This document shows positions 1 to 8,282 of a stretch of 64,000 nt of DNA, in pieces (the stretch's first letter is position 1; every line of letters begins with the position of its first letter). The translations under genes were made by a program, and so were the position numbers. The notes under the pieces were generated by a model. It worked only from the letters and a program-made list of their open reading frames with translations, had not been told where the DNA came from and made no database searches. The DNA comes from CAZCBN01 sp964496975 (lineage in GTDB: Bacteria > Planctomycetota > Phycisphaerae > Phycisphaerales > UBA1924): contig CAZCBN010000003.1 in assembly GCA_964496975.1 (NCBI GenBank), positions 1 through 64,000 on the forward strand. The letters are read 5' to 3'.

Positions 1-129
1 CTTGTAGCCCGTGTTCGGGAAGCCGATGACGACGAACTCGGGCGTCGTGGCGGTGGCGGCGAGATGGTCAACCACGGTGCCGCGGGCGAGGCGCGGGTCG
101 ATGGCGGTGGTGGGCGCGGGCTCAAGCAT
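1..129 (-). CDS. Conserved hypothetical protein, N-terminal part only
   Basis: An open frame reads leftward from an ATG at 127-129 and leaves the window after 43 codons, so only the N-terminus is visible. It begins MLEPAPTTAIDPRLARG and continues with a hydrophobic strand (EFVVIGFPNTGYK). No signal peptide or membrane segment can be seen in this piece. The frame has the codon bias of its neighbours. I do not recognise the family and assign no function. It lies about 145 bases from the end of the next gene on the same strand. Confidence 0.55.
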   Translation of the reverse strand, partial: MLEPAPTTAIDPRLARGTVVDHLAATATTPEFVVIGFPNTGYK

Positions 130-273
130 GGGCGGAGCGTAGCCCGGCGGGGGCGGGGCCTGCAACGCGCCGGGGGACGGGGAGGGGAGGGGAGGGGAAT
201 GGGGAATGGGGAATGGGCAGTGGTGTAGTGGGATGTGGGCGCGGGGGGGGTGCTTGGAACCCGTGCGGCTTGG

Positions 274-990
274 TCAGGATGCGGCGGCGAGCGCGTTGAT
301 GCGGGCGGGCTCCACGAAGCGGCCGCGCTCACCCATCGCCAAAAAGTTTGCGAGCAGGCGCGGGCCCTCCACCGTCAGGAAGCTCTCGGGGTGGAACTGC
401 ACGCCCTCGAGCGGCTGCTTGGGTCGGCCGTCGGGCCAGGTCGGGGAACCCCAGACCTTGCGCAGGCCCATGACGACCTCGGTGCCGTCGTGCTCGGTCG
501 CGGTGGCGGAGACCTCCCAGCCGTCGTGGCCGGGCGGGGGCGGGGGGGGCACGGTCTCGGGCCGGACGGCGAGGCTGTGGTACCGCGTGGCGACGAAGGG
601 GCTGCCCAGGCCGGCGAAGATGCCCCGGCCGTCGTGGCGGACGCGGCTGGTCTTGCCGTGCATCAGCACGGGGTGGCGGTCCACGACCATGCCGTGCTCG
701 GCGGCCATGCACTGGTGGCCCAGGCACACGCCCAGCACGGGGACGACGCCCGCGAAGCGATGGATGATCGCGCCGGAGACGCCCGCCTCCTTGGGCGTGC
801 AGGGGCCGGGGCTGATGATGACATGGCTCGGCCCCCGGCCGCCGTCGAGCGCGGCGGCCTCGTCGGCGGTGATGCGGTCGTTCCGCATGACGACGAGGTC
901 ACGGTCGGGCTCGAGCGTGGGGTCCAGCTCGCCCAGCCGCTGCACGAGGTTGTACGTGAACGAGTCGTAGTTGTCGATCAGGAGGATCAT
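274..990 (-). CDS. trpG: Anthranilate / aminodeoxychorismate synthase component II (glutamine amidotransferase)
   Basis: This is a 238-residue class I glutamine amidotransferase. It releases ammonia from glutamine for a chorismate-using partner, making anthranilate (tryptophan) or 4-amino-4-deoxychorismate (folate). The N-terminus MILLIDNYDSFTYNLVQ is the family hallmark. The nucleophile elbow GVCLGHQ near residue 93 carries the catalytic Cys, and QFHPES near residue 205 carries the His and Glu. A proline/glycine-rich insert (about 147-155) makes it longer than the usual 190-200 residues. No component I gene is visible here, so TrpG and PabA cannot be told apart, and many bacteria use one protein for both. 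The start is the ATG at 988-990 and has no in-frame competitor. Confidence 0.93.
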   Translation of the reverse strand: MILLIDNYDSFTYNLVQRLGELDPTLEPDRDLVVMRNDRITADEAAALDGGRGPSHVIISPGPCTPKEAGVSGAIIHRFAGVVPVLGVCLGHQCMAAEHGMVVDRHPVLMHGKTSRVRHDGRGIFAGLGSPFVATRYHSLAVRPETVPPPPPPGHDGWEVSATATEHDGTEVVMGLRKVWGSPTWPDGRPKQPLEGVQFHPESFLTVEGPRLLANFLAMGERGRFVEPARINALAAAS

Positions 991-1018
991 GGGAGGATGA
1001 TACGGCGAAACTCTTCAT

Positions 1019-1633
1019 GTGATCGAAGCGTTCCTCTTCTGGCCGGCGGTTCTTCTCGGTGGCCCGATCTTCGGGCTGTTCACCGTTTCGATCTGCCTGC
1101 CCGAGTTTGTTCGAGGCCGATCATGGAATGATGCTCGCTGCGTCCGGTGCGAGTATCCGTTCGACGGCCTTGGGACACCCGCGCGATGCCCGGAGTGCGG
1201 GCTGACCAGGGCGGATCTGCGCATCGCTCGTGCTCCGGCCAATGACCAGCGTGTGCTGAATCGCCTTTACATGGCTGCGGGGGCCCTCGCGGTCGCTCCG
1301 CTGACCATTTGGACGCGGAGCTCCGGCTTTGCGAACGCGTCCGACGTTCTGGCCGTCGTGGCCTTGACCTTTCTCTCGTGGGTCGTGAGCCGCCAGTACC
1401 TGAAGGCGAGGCACTTGCACGCGACGTTGTCTGTCCGCGGGCTTCCGATGCTGGGGCTTGCGTGCAGCGGTGCGTGGGCAGTGGTGCGGGTCGGAGATGG
1501 CGAGTACGACGGCGGTGCCGTGTTGTTCTACGCGATGGTGCAGGCGGGGGTCACCGCCCCGCTCATGTACCTCTTCGTTTTTCTGCGACGAACGGCGGGC
1601 GACGACGGCGTGCGGCGAGATCCGCCGAGGTGA
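1019..1633 (+). CDS. Membrane protein with N-terminal zinc-ribbon signature
   Basis: This is a 204-residue protein starting at a GTG; the ATG two bases upstream is out of frame. It has a hydrophobic N-terminal segment (about 5-26), then four cysteines at 41, 44, 57 and 60 arranged CxxC-x12-CxxC (CVRC and CPEC), then several hydrophobic segments (about 84-100, 105-122, 140-156, 170-190). The layout is a membrane protein with a small cytoplasmic metal-binding knuckle. The gene at 11745-13607 has the same kind of knuckle after its first membrane segment. The function is unknown. The stop at 1631-1633 almost abuts the stop of the convergent gene at 1635. Its GC is lower than in the nearby core genes. 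Confidence 0.75.
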   Translation: MIEAFLFWPAVLLGGPIFGLFTVSICLPEFVRGRSWNDARCVRCEYPFDGLGTPARCPECGLTRADLRIARAPANDQRVLNRLYMAAGALAVAPLTIWTRSSGFANASDVLAVVALTFLSWVVSRQYLKARHLHATLSVRGLPMLGLACSGAWAVVRVGDGEYDGGAVLFYAMVQAGVTAPLMYLFVFLRRTAGDDGVRRDPPR

Positions 1634-1634
1634 C

Positions 1635-2441
1635 TTAGGCTGCCACGCCCTCGGTTCCCGCCACGCCGTCCAGCGTNNNNNNNNNNACGTAAAACAGCTC
1701 GCGGCTGATGGGGTAGGGCATGCGGCGGAAGTCGTCGCGCACGCGTTGCACGAGGCGGCTGACGAAGGGCTCGGGGCCGACGGTCATCGCGACGAGCATG
1801 TCGCGGGCGGGGCAGGCGACGTAAAAATCGCCGCCGAGCTTGCTCTTCAGGCGGGGGTACAGGTCGCCCAGCAGCAGCCGCGCGGCGTCGTAGCCGTCCT
1901 GCTCCGAGACGATGACGGCCCGGCCGCCCTCGCGGCTCTCGATCACCTGGAAGTCCAGCTCGGGGGCGTACTGCTGCAGGTTCAGCCGGGCGATGTCGTC
2001 CAGCTCGTCGATCGTGAGGCCCCACTTCAGCACCTGCTCGGTGGTGATGCTGACGGTCATCTGAGGCAGGTCGGTGACGTAGACGATCACCGTGTCGTTC
2101 ACGAAGGGCGTGTGGGCGACCAGCTCGCGGCTCAGGTGCTGGAAGATGCTCTCGGGCTGGATGCGCGGCATGATGCGGGGCCTCGCAAACTCCAGCGGCA
2201 CGTCGGTCATGTTGAGCGCGTCGCCGGCGAAGAGCTGGTCGAGGAAGTGCTCGACGATCTCGGTGCCGCGGCCGGGCTCGTGGGCCACCATGCGGAAGAG
2301 GTTTTCGAGGTCAAGCCGGCGGCCGTTGACGAGCAGCTCGCGGGGCCCGGCGAGGGTGATGTCGTACGTGGGCTGCATGCGGCGCAGCATGCTCGCCACT
2401 TGCTCGGCGAAGGCTTCGGGCTCTCTCGGCATCGTCGACAT
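1635..2441 (-). CDS. DUF1444-like protein (YtpQ family), interrupted by assembly gap
   Basis: The protein is about 269 residues, close to the usual DUF1444 length. It begins MSTMPREPEAFAEQVASML and includes a region reading EQVLKWGLTIDELDDIAR followed by a C-terminal alpha/beta part, which resembles B. subtilis YtpQ-type proteins of unknown function. The start at 2441 is chosen because GAGGAGG lies about eight bases upstream; an in-frame ATG 162 bases upstream would add a low-complexity stretch. A 10-N gap (1677-1686) lies about 15 codons before the stop, so the last residues (VAGTEGVAA) and their frame are unverified. No signal peptide is seen. The family name is from memory of the pattern and was not searched. 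Confidence 0.75.
   Translation of the reverse strand: MSTMPREPEAFAEQVASMLRRMQPTYDITLAGPRELLVNGRRLDLENLFRMVAHEPGRGTEIVEHFLDQLFAGDALNMTDVPLEFARPRIMPRIQPESIFQHLSRELVAHTPFVNDTVIVYVTDLPQMTVSITTEQVLKWGLTIDELDDIARLNLQQYAPELDFQVIESREGGRAVIVSEQDGYDAARLLLGDLYPRLKSKLGGDFYVACPARDMLVAMTVGPEPFVSRLVQRVRDDFRRMPYPISRELFYXXXXTLDGVAGTEGVAA
1677..1686. other. Assembly gap (10 N) inside the DUF1444-like gene
   Basis: This is a run of ten N. The same length occurs at the other two gaps, so it is probably a placeholder of unknown true size. It falls near the 3' end of the leftward gene. Confidence 0.99.
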
Positions 2442-2932
2442 CCCCGCCCCTCCTCTATCGAGAGCGGCACACCCCGGGCAACTGGGGCCCGGCTCGGCAT
2501 CCGGCGGACGACTGGCTGATGAACTCCGCCCAGGCCGGGAACCCGGCCCTTCAATCGGCAAGCCCATACGCGGCTGCGAGCCCGCAGTTCGACTTTGCCG
2601 CACACATCACCCGCAACACCGCTGCAACCGGCAGGGCGAGCCGAGCTCCCCGGACGGCGAGAGGCCGAAAACCGCGCGGTCCACCCCGCACACCACCCCG
2701 ACAAGCGGCGCCGCCCGGCCCGCGCCACGCCCCGACACCGCGCACCCGCTTCCCGGGTACAATCGCCGCGTCCGGTCGGGGCAATCGCCTACCGGACACG
2801 CCCCAACCGCGCGGCACCGCCGCGACCGGTCGACGGGGACGACGTTTCGCAGCGGACGAGCGCCGGGCCGGCCCCAACTCCGGGGCCCGCGCCGCCGCGC
2901 CGCGGTTGATTCCTCCCTTTGGAGATGCCAGC
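2442..2932. other. Intergenic region between the DUF1444-like gene and acpP
   Basis: This is about 490 very GC-rich bases between divergent genes. Frames across it encode only Arg/Pro/Ala low-complexity sequence and are not credible genes. A TACAAT hexamer at 2758-2763 looks like a bacterial -10 element on the + strand about 170 bases before acpP, but no good -35 lies at the usual distance. GGAG at 2921-2924 serves as the acpP ribosome binding site. Confidence 0.5.
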
Positions 2933-3181
2933 GTGACCGAGCAAGAGATCGAGGCAAAGGTGATCGACATCGTCGCGGAGCAGATGGGCGCCGACAAGGC
3001 CAAGATCACCCGCGCGACGAGCTTCGTCGAGGACCTGAAGGCCGACAGCCTCGACACCGTCGAACTCGTCATGGAGTTCGAGGACGAGTTCGAGACCTCC
3101 ATCCCCGACGAGCAGGCCGAGAAGATCAAGACGGTCGGCGAGGCCATCGAGTTCATCAAGCAGGCCCACGGCCTGGATTGA
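2933..3181 (+). CDS. acpP: Acyl carrier protein
   Basis: This is an 82-residue acyl carrier protein for fatty-acid synthesis in the cytoplasm. The phosphopantetheine attachment site is the Ser in KADSLDTVELVM near residue 39, followed by the acidic helix EFEDEFETSIPDEQAEKI that docks to synthase enzymes. The start is a GTG at 2933 with GGAG eight bases upstream; the nearby ATG at 2925 is out of frame. Length and acidic composition are typical. The condensing enzyme fabF follows on the same strand after about 530 bases; acpP and fabF are adjacent in many bacteria, usually closer. Confidence 0.96.
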   Translation: MTEQEIEAKVIDIVAEQMGADKAKITRATSFVEDLKADSLDTVELVMEFEDEFETSIPDEQAEKIKTVGEAIEFIKQAHGLD

Positions 3182-3713
3182 CCCGGCTGCACGCCGCCGC
3201 CCATGCCTTGCACGCGGGCCCGGCCCCGCGAAACGGCTCGGCCCTGCGCCGCGCCGGCGCGGTCGACCCGCGGTCTCCGCGCAACGACACGCCTCCCCCG
3301 CCCCCGGCGGCCAACGGCCTGCCGCGCTCCCGCCCCACAAACCGGGGCACGCTGCGGCACGCCGCGAAGGACGGCCCCCGACGATCGCCCGTCGTGTCGC
3401 CGGCGCGGGGCCGGCAAAGGGGGCATCAGGGGGCCAGCACGGGGCCAGCGCAGGCAAGCCCAGGGCCAGCACGGCCGTGCGCCGAGCGCTCGGCGCGGGC
3501 TGTCGGATCCGCGGGCGAGCCGGCCGAACGCTGCACCCACTGCCCAGCGATGGACCACGCGTCTGCACGCGGGCATCACCTCGCCGCCGTGGGGGCACGC
3601 GCCCGACGCCGCGCGGCCGCCGTATCCTCACCGATTGACTGACCGCTCCTGATGCACCGGGCCGCCGTGCCGAAACATCGCCCGACGCCGACCCCTGCCC
3701 CGATCGCACGACC
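3182..3713. other. Long intergenic region between acpP and fabF
   Basis: This is about 530 bases of GC-rich sequence with no convincing gene on either strand. The open frames are arginine/proline-rich shadows with no domain signal. I see no tRNA, hairpin plus T-run, or strong promoter. The spacing suggests fabF has its own promoter, but none can be pinned down. Confidence 0.5.
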
Positions 3714-5015
3714 ATGACGACACCCGCCGAATACGCCCGCCACCGCTCGCCCGATCACCGCGTCGTCATCACCGGCTACGGCGCCCTGTCGTGTCTGGGC
3801 GGCAACGCGGCCTCCACCTGGGAGGGCATGCGAGAGGGCCGCAGCGGCATCCGCACGCTCGACCCCGCCCCCTTCGACCAGTACAGCACCAACTGGGCCG
3901 TCCGCTTCGGCGGCCAGCTTTCCGAGCTGAACACCGACGCCTTCCTCGACCACCGCGAGGCCAAGCGACTCGACCGCTCCACCATCATCGGCGTCGGCGC
4001 CGCGGTCGAGGCCGTCGCCCACTCCGGCATTGACTTCGCCCGCTGCAACCCCGAGCGCTGCGGCGTCGTCATCGGCTCCGGCATCGCCGGCATCCAGACC
4101 ATTGAGGACGGGCTGAACATGCTCGTCAAGGGCCGCCCCGACCGCGTCAGCCCCTTCACCGTTCCCCGCCTGATGGTGAACGCCGTCGCGGGCAATGTCT
4201 CGATCCGCTTCGGCCTGGAGGGCCCGGCCTCGGCGCACGCCACGGCCTGCGCGTCGAGCGGCCACGCCATCGCCGACGCCGCCGGCTACATCCGCCGCGG
4301 ACAGTGCGACGTCATGCTCGCCGGCGGGGCCGAGGCGGCGATCACGCCCATCTGCGTCGCCTCCTTCAGCACCATGAAGGCCCTCTCCACCCGCAACGAC
4401 GACCCCACGCGGGCCAGCCGGCCCTTCGACGTCGACCGCGACGGCTTCGTCATGGCCGAGGGCGCGGGCGTGCTCGTGCTCGAGAGCCTGGAGCACGCCA
4501 AGGCCCGCGGCGCCACCATCCACGCCGAGCTCGTCGGCTACGCCAACTCCTCCGACGCCTACCACATCACCGCCCCGCACGAGCAGGGCAAGGGCGCCGC
4601 ACGCTCCATGCGCTGGGCCCTGCAGGACGCGCAGCTCAACACCGACCAGATCGACTACATCAACGCCCACGGCACCAGCACGCCCCTCGGCGACTCCGCC
4701 GAGGTCGCCGCCGTGCTCCAGGTCTTCGGCGACCACGCCCGCAAGAGCCGCGGCGGACGCCTGCTCATGAGCAGCACCAAGTCCGTCCACGGCCACTCGC
4801 TCGGCGCCTCCGGCGCGGTGGAGTCGGTGGCCTGCATCCACGCCGTGCGCGACGGGGTCATCCCCCCCACCATCAACCTCGACAACCCCGACGAGGCCTT
4901 CGACATCGACCTCGTGCCGCACGAAAGCCGCGAGCGGCCCGTGCGCTACGTCATGAACAACACCTTCGGCTTCGGCGGCCACAACGTCACGCTCATCATC
5001 GCCCGCGCCTCCTGA
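3714..5015 (+). CDS. fabF: Beta-ketoacyl-ACP synthase II
   Basis: This is a 433-residue thiolase-fold condensing enzyme that elongates acyl-ACP with malonyl-ACP in fatty-acid synthesis. The catalytic Cys is C179 in HATACASS. The two active-site histidines lie in NAHGTSTP (H319) and SVHGHSLGA (H359), and the conserved Lys precedes the second (STKSVHG). The C-terminal NNTFGFGGHN is also typical. An N-terminal extension of about 15 residues precedes the usual RVVITGYG. It follows acpP on the same strand, which fits the role. A secondary-metabolite ketosynthase is unlikely, since no other PKS-type genes are near. Confidence 0.95.
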   Translation: MTTPAEYARHRSPDHRVVITGYGALSCLGGNAASTWEGMREGRSGIRTLDPAPFDQYSTNWAVRFGGQLSELNTDAFLDHREAKRLDRSTIIGVGAAVEAVAHSGIDFARCNPERCGVVIGSGIAGIQTIEDGLNMLVKGRPDRVSPFTVPRLMVNAVAGNVSIRFGLEGPASAHATACASSGHAIADAAGYIRRGQCDVMLAGGAEAAITPICVASFSTMKALSTRNDDPTRASRPFDVDRDGFVMAEGAGVLVLESLEHAKARGATIHAELVGYANSSDAYHITAPHEQGKGAARSMRWALQDAQLNTDQIDYINAHGTSTPLGDSAEVAAVLQVFGDHARKSRGGRLLMSSTKSVHGHSLGASGAVESVACIHAVRDGVIPPTINLDNPDEAFDIDLVPHESRERPVRYVMNNTFGFGGHNVTLIIARAS

Positions 5016-5271
5016 CCGCCCGCCGTCACACCCGACACCCAAGCTCCCACAACCCCGCACCGGCCGCCGACGGCACGGGCGCAGCTTTCCGTGCGCCGGT
5101 GGCACCGCGGTTGCGTCGCGGCTGTCGGGTCCGGCTCAACCGCCGCGGACGCGCAGCCGATGCGCTCCGAAGGGCGCAACACGTGCGCCCCCGACCCAAC
5201 TCTGACCCGGCCGCAACCTGACCCCCGCCACAACCCGACCCGAACCACAACCCGACCCGAGCCACATCACC

Positions 5272-5607
5272 ATGCCCGCCGACCTGACCGCCATCATGAA
5301 GCTTCGAGTGCCGGTGATCGTGCGTCTGGGCGAGCGGCGGATGCCGATCGCGGACGTGGTATCCCTCGTTCCAGGGAGCATTCTTGAGCTGAACAAGAAC
5401 GCCGAGGAAGAACTCGACCTGATGATCAACAACCGGCAGGTCGGGACCGGCGTGGCGGTGAAGCTCGGCGAGAACTTTGGGATCAAACTCACCCAAGTTG
5501 GGGATCGCGTCGCCCGCGTCACCGCCATGGGCCCGGCCGAGACCGACGGCCCGGACGACGACGAGGCCGCCCGCCTGGCCGAAATGATGCTCTCGGGCCA
5601 GTTGTAA
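5272..5607 (+). CDS. fliN: Flagellar motor switch protein FliN (SpoA/C-ring domain)
   Basis: This is a 111-residue protein made almost entirely of a SpoA (FliN/FliM C-terminal) domain. The N-terminal PVIVRLGERRMPIADVV and the centre of the form PGSILELNKNAEEELDL...NRQVGTGVAV are characteristic. In flagellated bacteria FliN sits in the cytoplasmic C-ring and helps set rotation direction; similar domains occur in type III secretion C-rings. No other flagellar or secretion gene is in the window, so it stands alone between fabF and a pseudopilin gene. The start is the ATG at 5272. An acidic tail (about 95-101) follows the domain. Confidence 0.87.
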   Translation: MPADLTAIMKLRVPVIVRLGERRMPIADVVSLVPGSILELNKNAEEELDLMINNRQVGTGVAVKLGENFGIKLTQVGDRVARVTAMGPAETDGPDDDEAARLAEMMLSGQL

Positions 5608-5697
5608 ACGGCGGAGGGTCGCGGGGGGCGCGCCCGGCCGCACGGCGGGTGCCGCCCGGGATGCGCGCTCCGTGTTGTCGCGACGAGCCGCGTGGCG

Positions 5698-6748
5698 TCA
5701 GGTGCCGGTGCCGCCCGGGGGCAGGTCACGCCCACGGATGCCGTCGCGGGTGGCCCAGAACCAGGCGGGGTAGCGGCCGGTGTTGACGGTGCCGCCGTTT
5801 TCGAGGCCGTCCTTGTCCATCACGTAGTTCCGCAGCGTGGTGTCCGGCAGCGTCCAATCACCGGACGGCTGAAACGCTCGTGCCTCAGCCGCGCGGGTTG
5901 ACTGTGAAAGTTCGTAGAGCCGGGTCATCTTGACGCGGCGAACCGAACCATCGACCGTGCCGACAGAGGGTTCGGCACCGGGGTTGTTCCACGTTGGGTA
6001 TGCGTCCGCCTGCCTGACGCCAGCGATGGGCATGTAGTTCGCGTACCTCGATTCGGTCCGACGTCCCTTTGTGAAGTCGAAACGCTCCCACATCAGGACC
6101 TTGTCCGAGGGGAACTGCACGTCGACGTCGCTGTTTCGGCGGACACGAGAGAGGACCGAACTGTCCAGTACCCCGCTGGTGCGAATCGCGTTAGCGTAAC
6201 GCTGCGGGCTGAACCACGCCGTTGGGGAGTAGAAATAAGAAGNNNNNNNNNNTGAACCTCAGCAGACCCTTGGCGACTTCTTCAAACCGTTCACGAGGGC
6301 CGTAGTCCGACGGTGAAAACTGGACTTCAGACGCCCAGTCGCTTTCCGAAATCCAAGCGGCTACAAGACTGTACCAGTGCGCCGCATACATCTCGCTCAT
6401 CCATACGCCCAACTCGCGGAAAGGGAACGGTCCAATGCCCAGCGTCCCTGTCCGACCGTTCTTGAAGACGTCCGCCCAACTGGTGCTATTGCGTGCTCTG
6501 AGCGCGGGCGTCTCAACCCATTGGGCATTGAATGGGTTGATGAGCTCGCCCCGGTTCTCCTCGACGTACATCGCCTGGATCTGCGTCATGCCGCGCAGGT
6601 TCGCCTGGCTCACGACAGCTTGTGCGAGATTTCGCGACTTGCCCAAGGCCGGCAGCAAGATGCCAATGAGCAGTGCGATAACAGCAATCACAACGAGCAG
6701 TTCGATGAGCGTGAAAGCCGAACGGACTTCGTTGGAACGTCGACGCAT
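5698..6748 (-). CDS. Pseudopilin-like protein with prepilin cleavage/methylation signal, interrupted by assembly gap
   Basis: The N-terminus is MRRRSNEVRSA followed by FTLIELLVVIAVIALLIG, a class III (type IV pilin-like) signal with Glu at +5 of the mature part and a membrane helix. The residue before the cleavage point is Ala, not the usual Gly. The start at 6748 is supported by GGAGG eight bases upstream; an ATG 24 bases upstream is less likely. The 10-N gap at 6243-6252 splits the frame. On the far side the reading resumes as YSPTAWFSPQRYANA and ends with the VDGSVRRVKM-type motif of planctomycete pseudopilins, so I read one gene. It is probably membrane-anchored and type II secretion-like. 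It lies 51 bases after a dockerin-tailed secreted protein. GC is clearly lower than in flanking genes. Confidence 0.8.
6243..6252. other. Assembly gap (10 N) inside the pseudopilin-like gene
   Basis: Ten N separate two parts of one leftward gene that are in different frames. The true gap length is unknown. Confidence 0.99.
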
Positions 6749-6799
6749 GCTAACGGCCTCCACCGACACCATCGATTCTAGGATGCTCTAACTGAAATC

Positions 6800-8092
6800 T
6801 CAGAGCCCACAACCGTCGAACAACACAAAGAACGCGAACAAATCAAAGATATCAAACGTGCCAAAGTCAGCATCGAGGTCAGCGGAAGTAGATTCCGCGT
6901 CCAGAAGCGCCAGAAAATCGAAGGTATCGATGCCGTCAACGATTCCGTCAAGATTCACGTCAGCGTAACACCCTTGAGTACCCATCAGGCCGATGTCGTC
7001 GCGGTCGATGGTACCGTCAATGTTCTGGTCACAGGCAACCGAATAGCCGCTATCGCCGAGCGAGAAACCAACATGAGCACGAACATAGATCACGTCATCA
7101 AAGTTGAGAAGTCCATCCTGGTTAGGATCAGTGAACGCTGCCCCAGAGAAGCTACGCTGCGTCGCCGTGATTGAAACAACGCTCCCGGCAGGCGCCGAAA
7201 TGCCGATACGACTCACTTCAGCCCCAGTGACGGCACTCGCGAAGCCGAACGATGTCGGCATAAAGTTAAGCTCGGACAATGAACCTAGCGACACTGGCAA
7301 GCCGGCGACCGAAACTCCGACGACACCAGACACCCGGTGAGACTCCAAGGTCGAGCCCGCAGACTGAACGGTGATGTCGGTGTCTACGACCAACGCCGAT
7401 CGCTTCTCGGGATCGCTCACAAACGGGATAACCAAGTCTTCGCTCGGCGGACCATCGCCGAAGCAAATCGGGTCAGGGCAATCCGCACCGTAAATCACAA
7501 ACTCGCCCGACACGTTCGACGACACGTCTTGAACAACGAAGAAATCAAGACCCGCCCCCGAAGGGATGGAAATGACCCTAGATCCAGAGGCCAACCCACC
7601 TGAAGTCGCGAGAATCACACCCGGGTCAGGCAGCGGCGGATCGGGAAGATTCCCAAAACAATCGTAACAAATGAAGCTATCGCCGAGCATCGATGAATCG
7701 ATCGAGATCGTACCAGAGGAACAGCCCCATCCGACGCTTGCGCTCCCGGTGACGCCAGCGCCACAATCGGCTATCTCCTGGAGGGCAATGAAACCCTCTG
7801 GACACACCGCCGCGTCACCATCTGCTTGCAAATCCTGCGATGGCGGGGACTCTGCGCATCCTGCGAAAAGTGTAGCACAAAACGCTTCGGCGTATCCCGA
7901 CATTGTCCCGCCAACAACGACCAAATTGTCATTGGCATCTACGATGCGATACGACGATTCAAGGATGTAACGAACAGAGACTTGGGATCCTCGTGAACAA
8001 CTCAAACCAGCTGAGCGAGGTATCGCGATTGCCCCTGGAACCGAGGTAACGACGGAGAACAGGACAAACGACGCGATGGGGGAGTGCTTCAT
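6800..8092 (-). CDS. Secreted protein with C-terminal GC-type dockerin-like domain
   Basis: This is a 430-residue protein. The start at 8092 is chosen because it places a signal peptide (MKHSPIASFVLFSVVTSVPG, cleavage near AIA) at the N-terminus; the frame is open further upstream. The middle is rich in Ser, Gly and Val with several Cys and fits no family I recognise. The C-terminal 120 residues hold EF-hand-like calcium loops (NQDGLLNFDD, NIDGTIDRDD, NLDGIVDGID) and end in FDIFDLFAFFVLFDGCGL. That matches the planctomycete dockerin-like tail with Gly-Cys near the end, thought to sort or anchor secreted proteins. It is followed by a pseudopilin gene on the same strand. GC is about 55 percent over the stretch I counted, well below neighbours. 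Confidence 0.75.
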   Translation of the reverse strand: MKHSPIASFVLFSVVTSVPGAIAIPRSAGLSCSRGSQVSVRYILESSYRIVDANDNLVVVGGTMSGYAEAFCATLFAGCAESPPSQDLQADGDAAVCPEGFIALQEIADCGAGVTGSASVGWGCSSGTISIDSSMLGDSFICYDCFGNLPDPPLPDPGVILATSGGLASGSRVISIPSGAGLDFFVVQDVSSNVSGEFVIYGADCPDPICFGDGPPSEDLVIPFVSDPEKRSALVVDTDITVQSAGSTLESHRVSGVVGVSVAGLPVSLGSLSELNFMPTSFGFASAVTGAEVSRIGISAPAGSVVSITATQRSFSGAAFTDPNQDGLLNFDDVIYVRAHVGFSLGDSGYSVACDQNIDGTIDRDDIGLMGTQGCYADVNLDGIVDGIDTFDFLALLDAESTSADLDADFGTFDIFDLFAFFVLFDGCGL

Positions 8093-8282
8093 GCCGACAA
8101 CGTACTTCACCGCGACGCGGTGGTCAAGACCATACACCAGGAAAGATGGGCAATTCTGCGTAGCTACGAACGGCTTGTGATCGGAATAAGTCAAGTTTTT
8201 GTCCGGAATCGTCGTGTTGGACATCCAACTGACGAGATTTCCGTGCGACGCCCTGCCGCGCGAGCCGATACCTTCTGCCGCC

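Noticed and set aside
3182..3713. Small protein gene between acpP and fabF
   Set aside because: All frames are Arg/Pro/Ala-rich without motif or ribosome site; treated as intergenic.
3576..5105. A 509-codon open frame antisense to fabF
   Set aside because: It is a GC-rich shadow: Val/Gly/Ala/Asp-rich with no domain signal, while the opposite strand carries every ketosynthase motif.
5698..6748. Two separate genes in the pseudopilin region
   Set aside because: Reading the left part up to the gap gives a natural continuation (YSPTAWFSPQRYANA) of the prepilin body, so one gene split by the gap is simpler.
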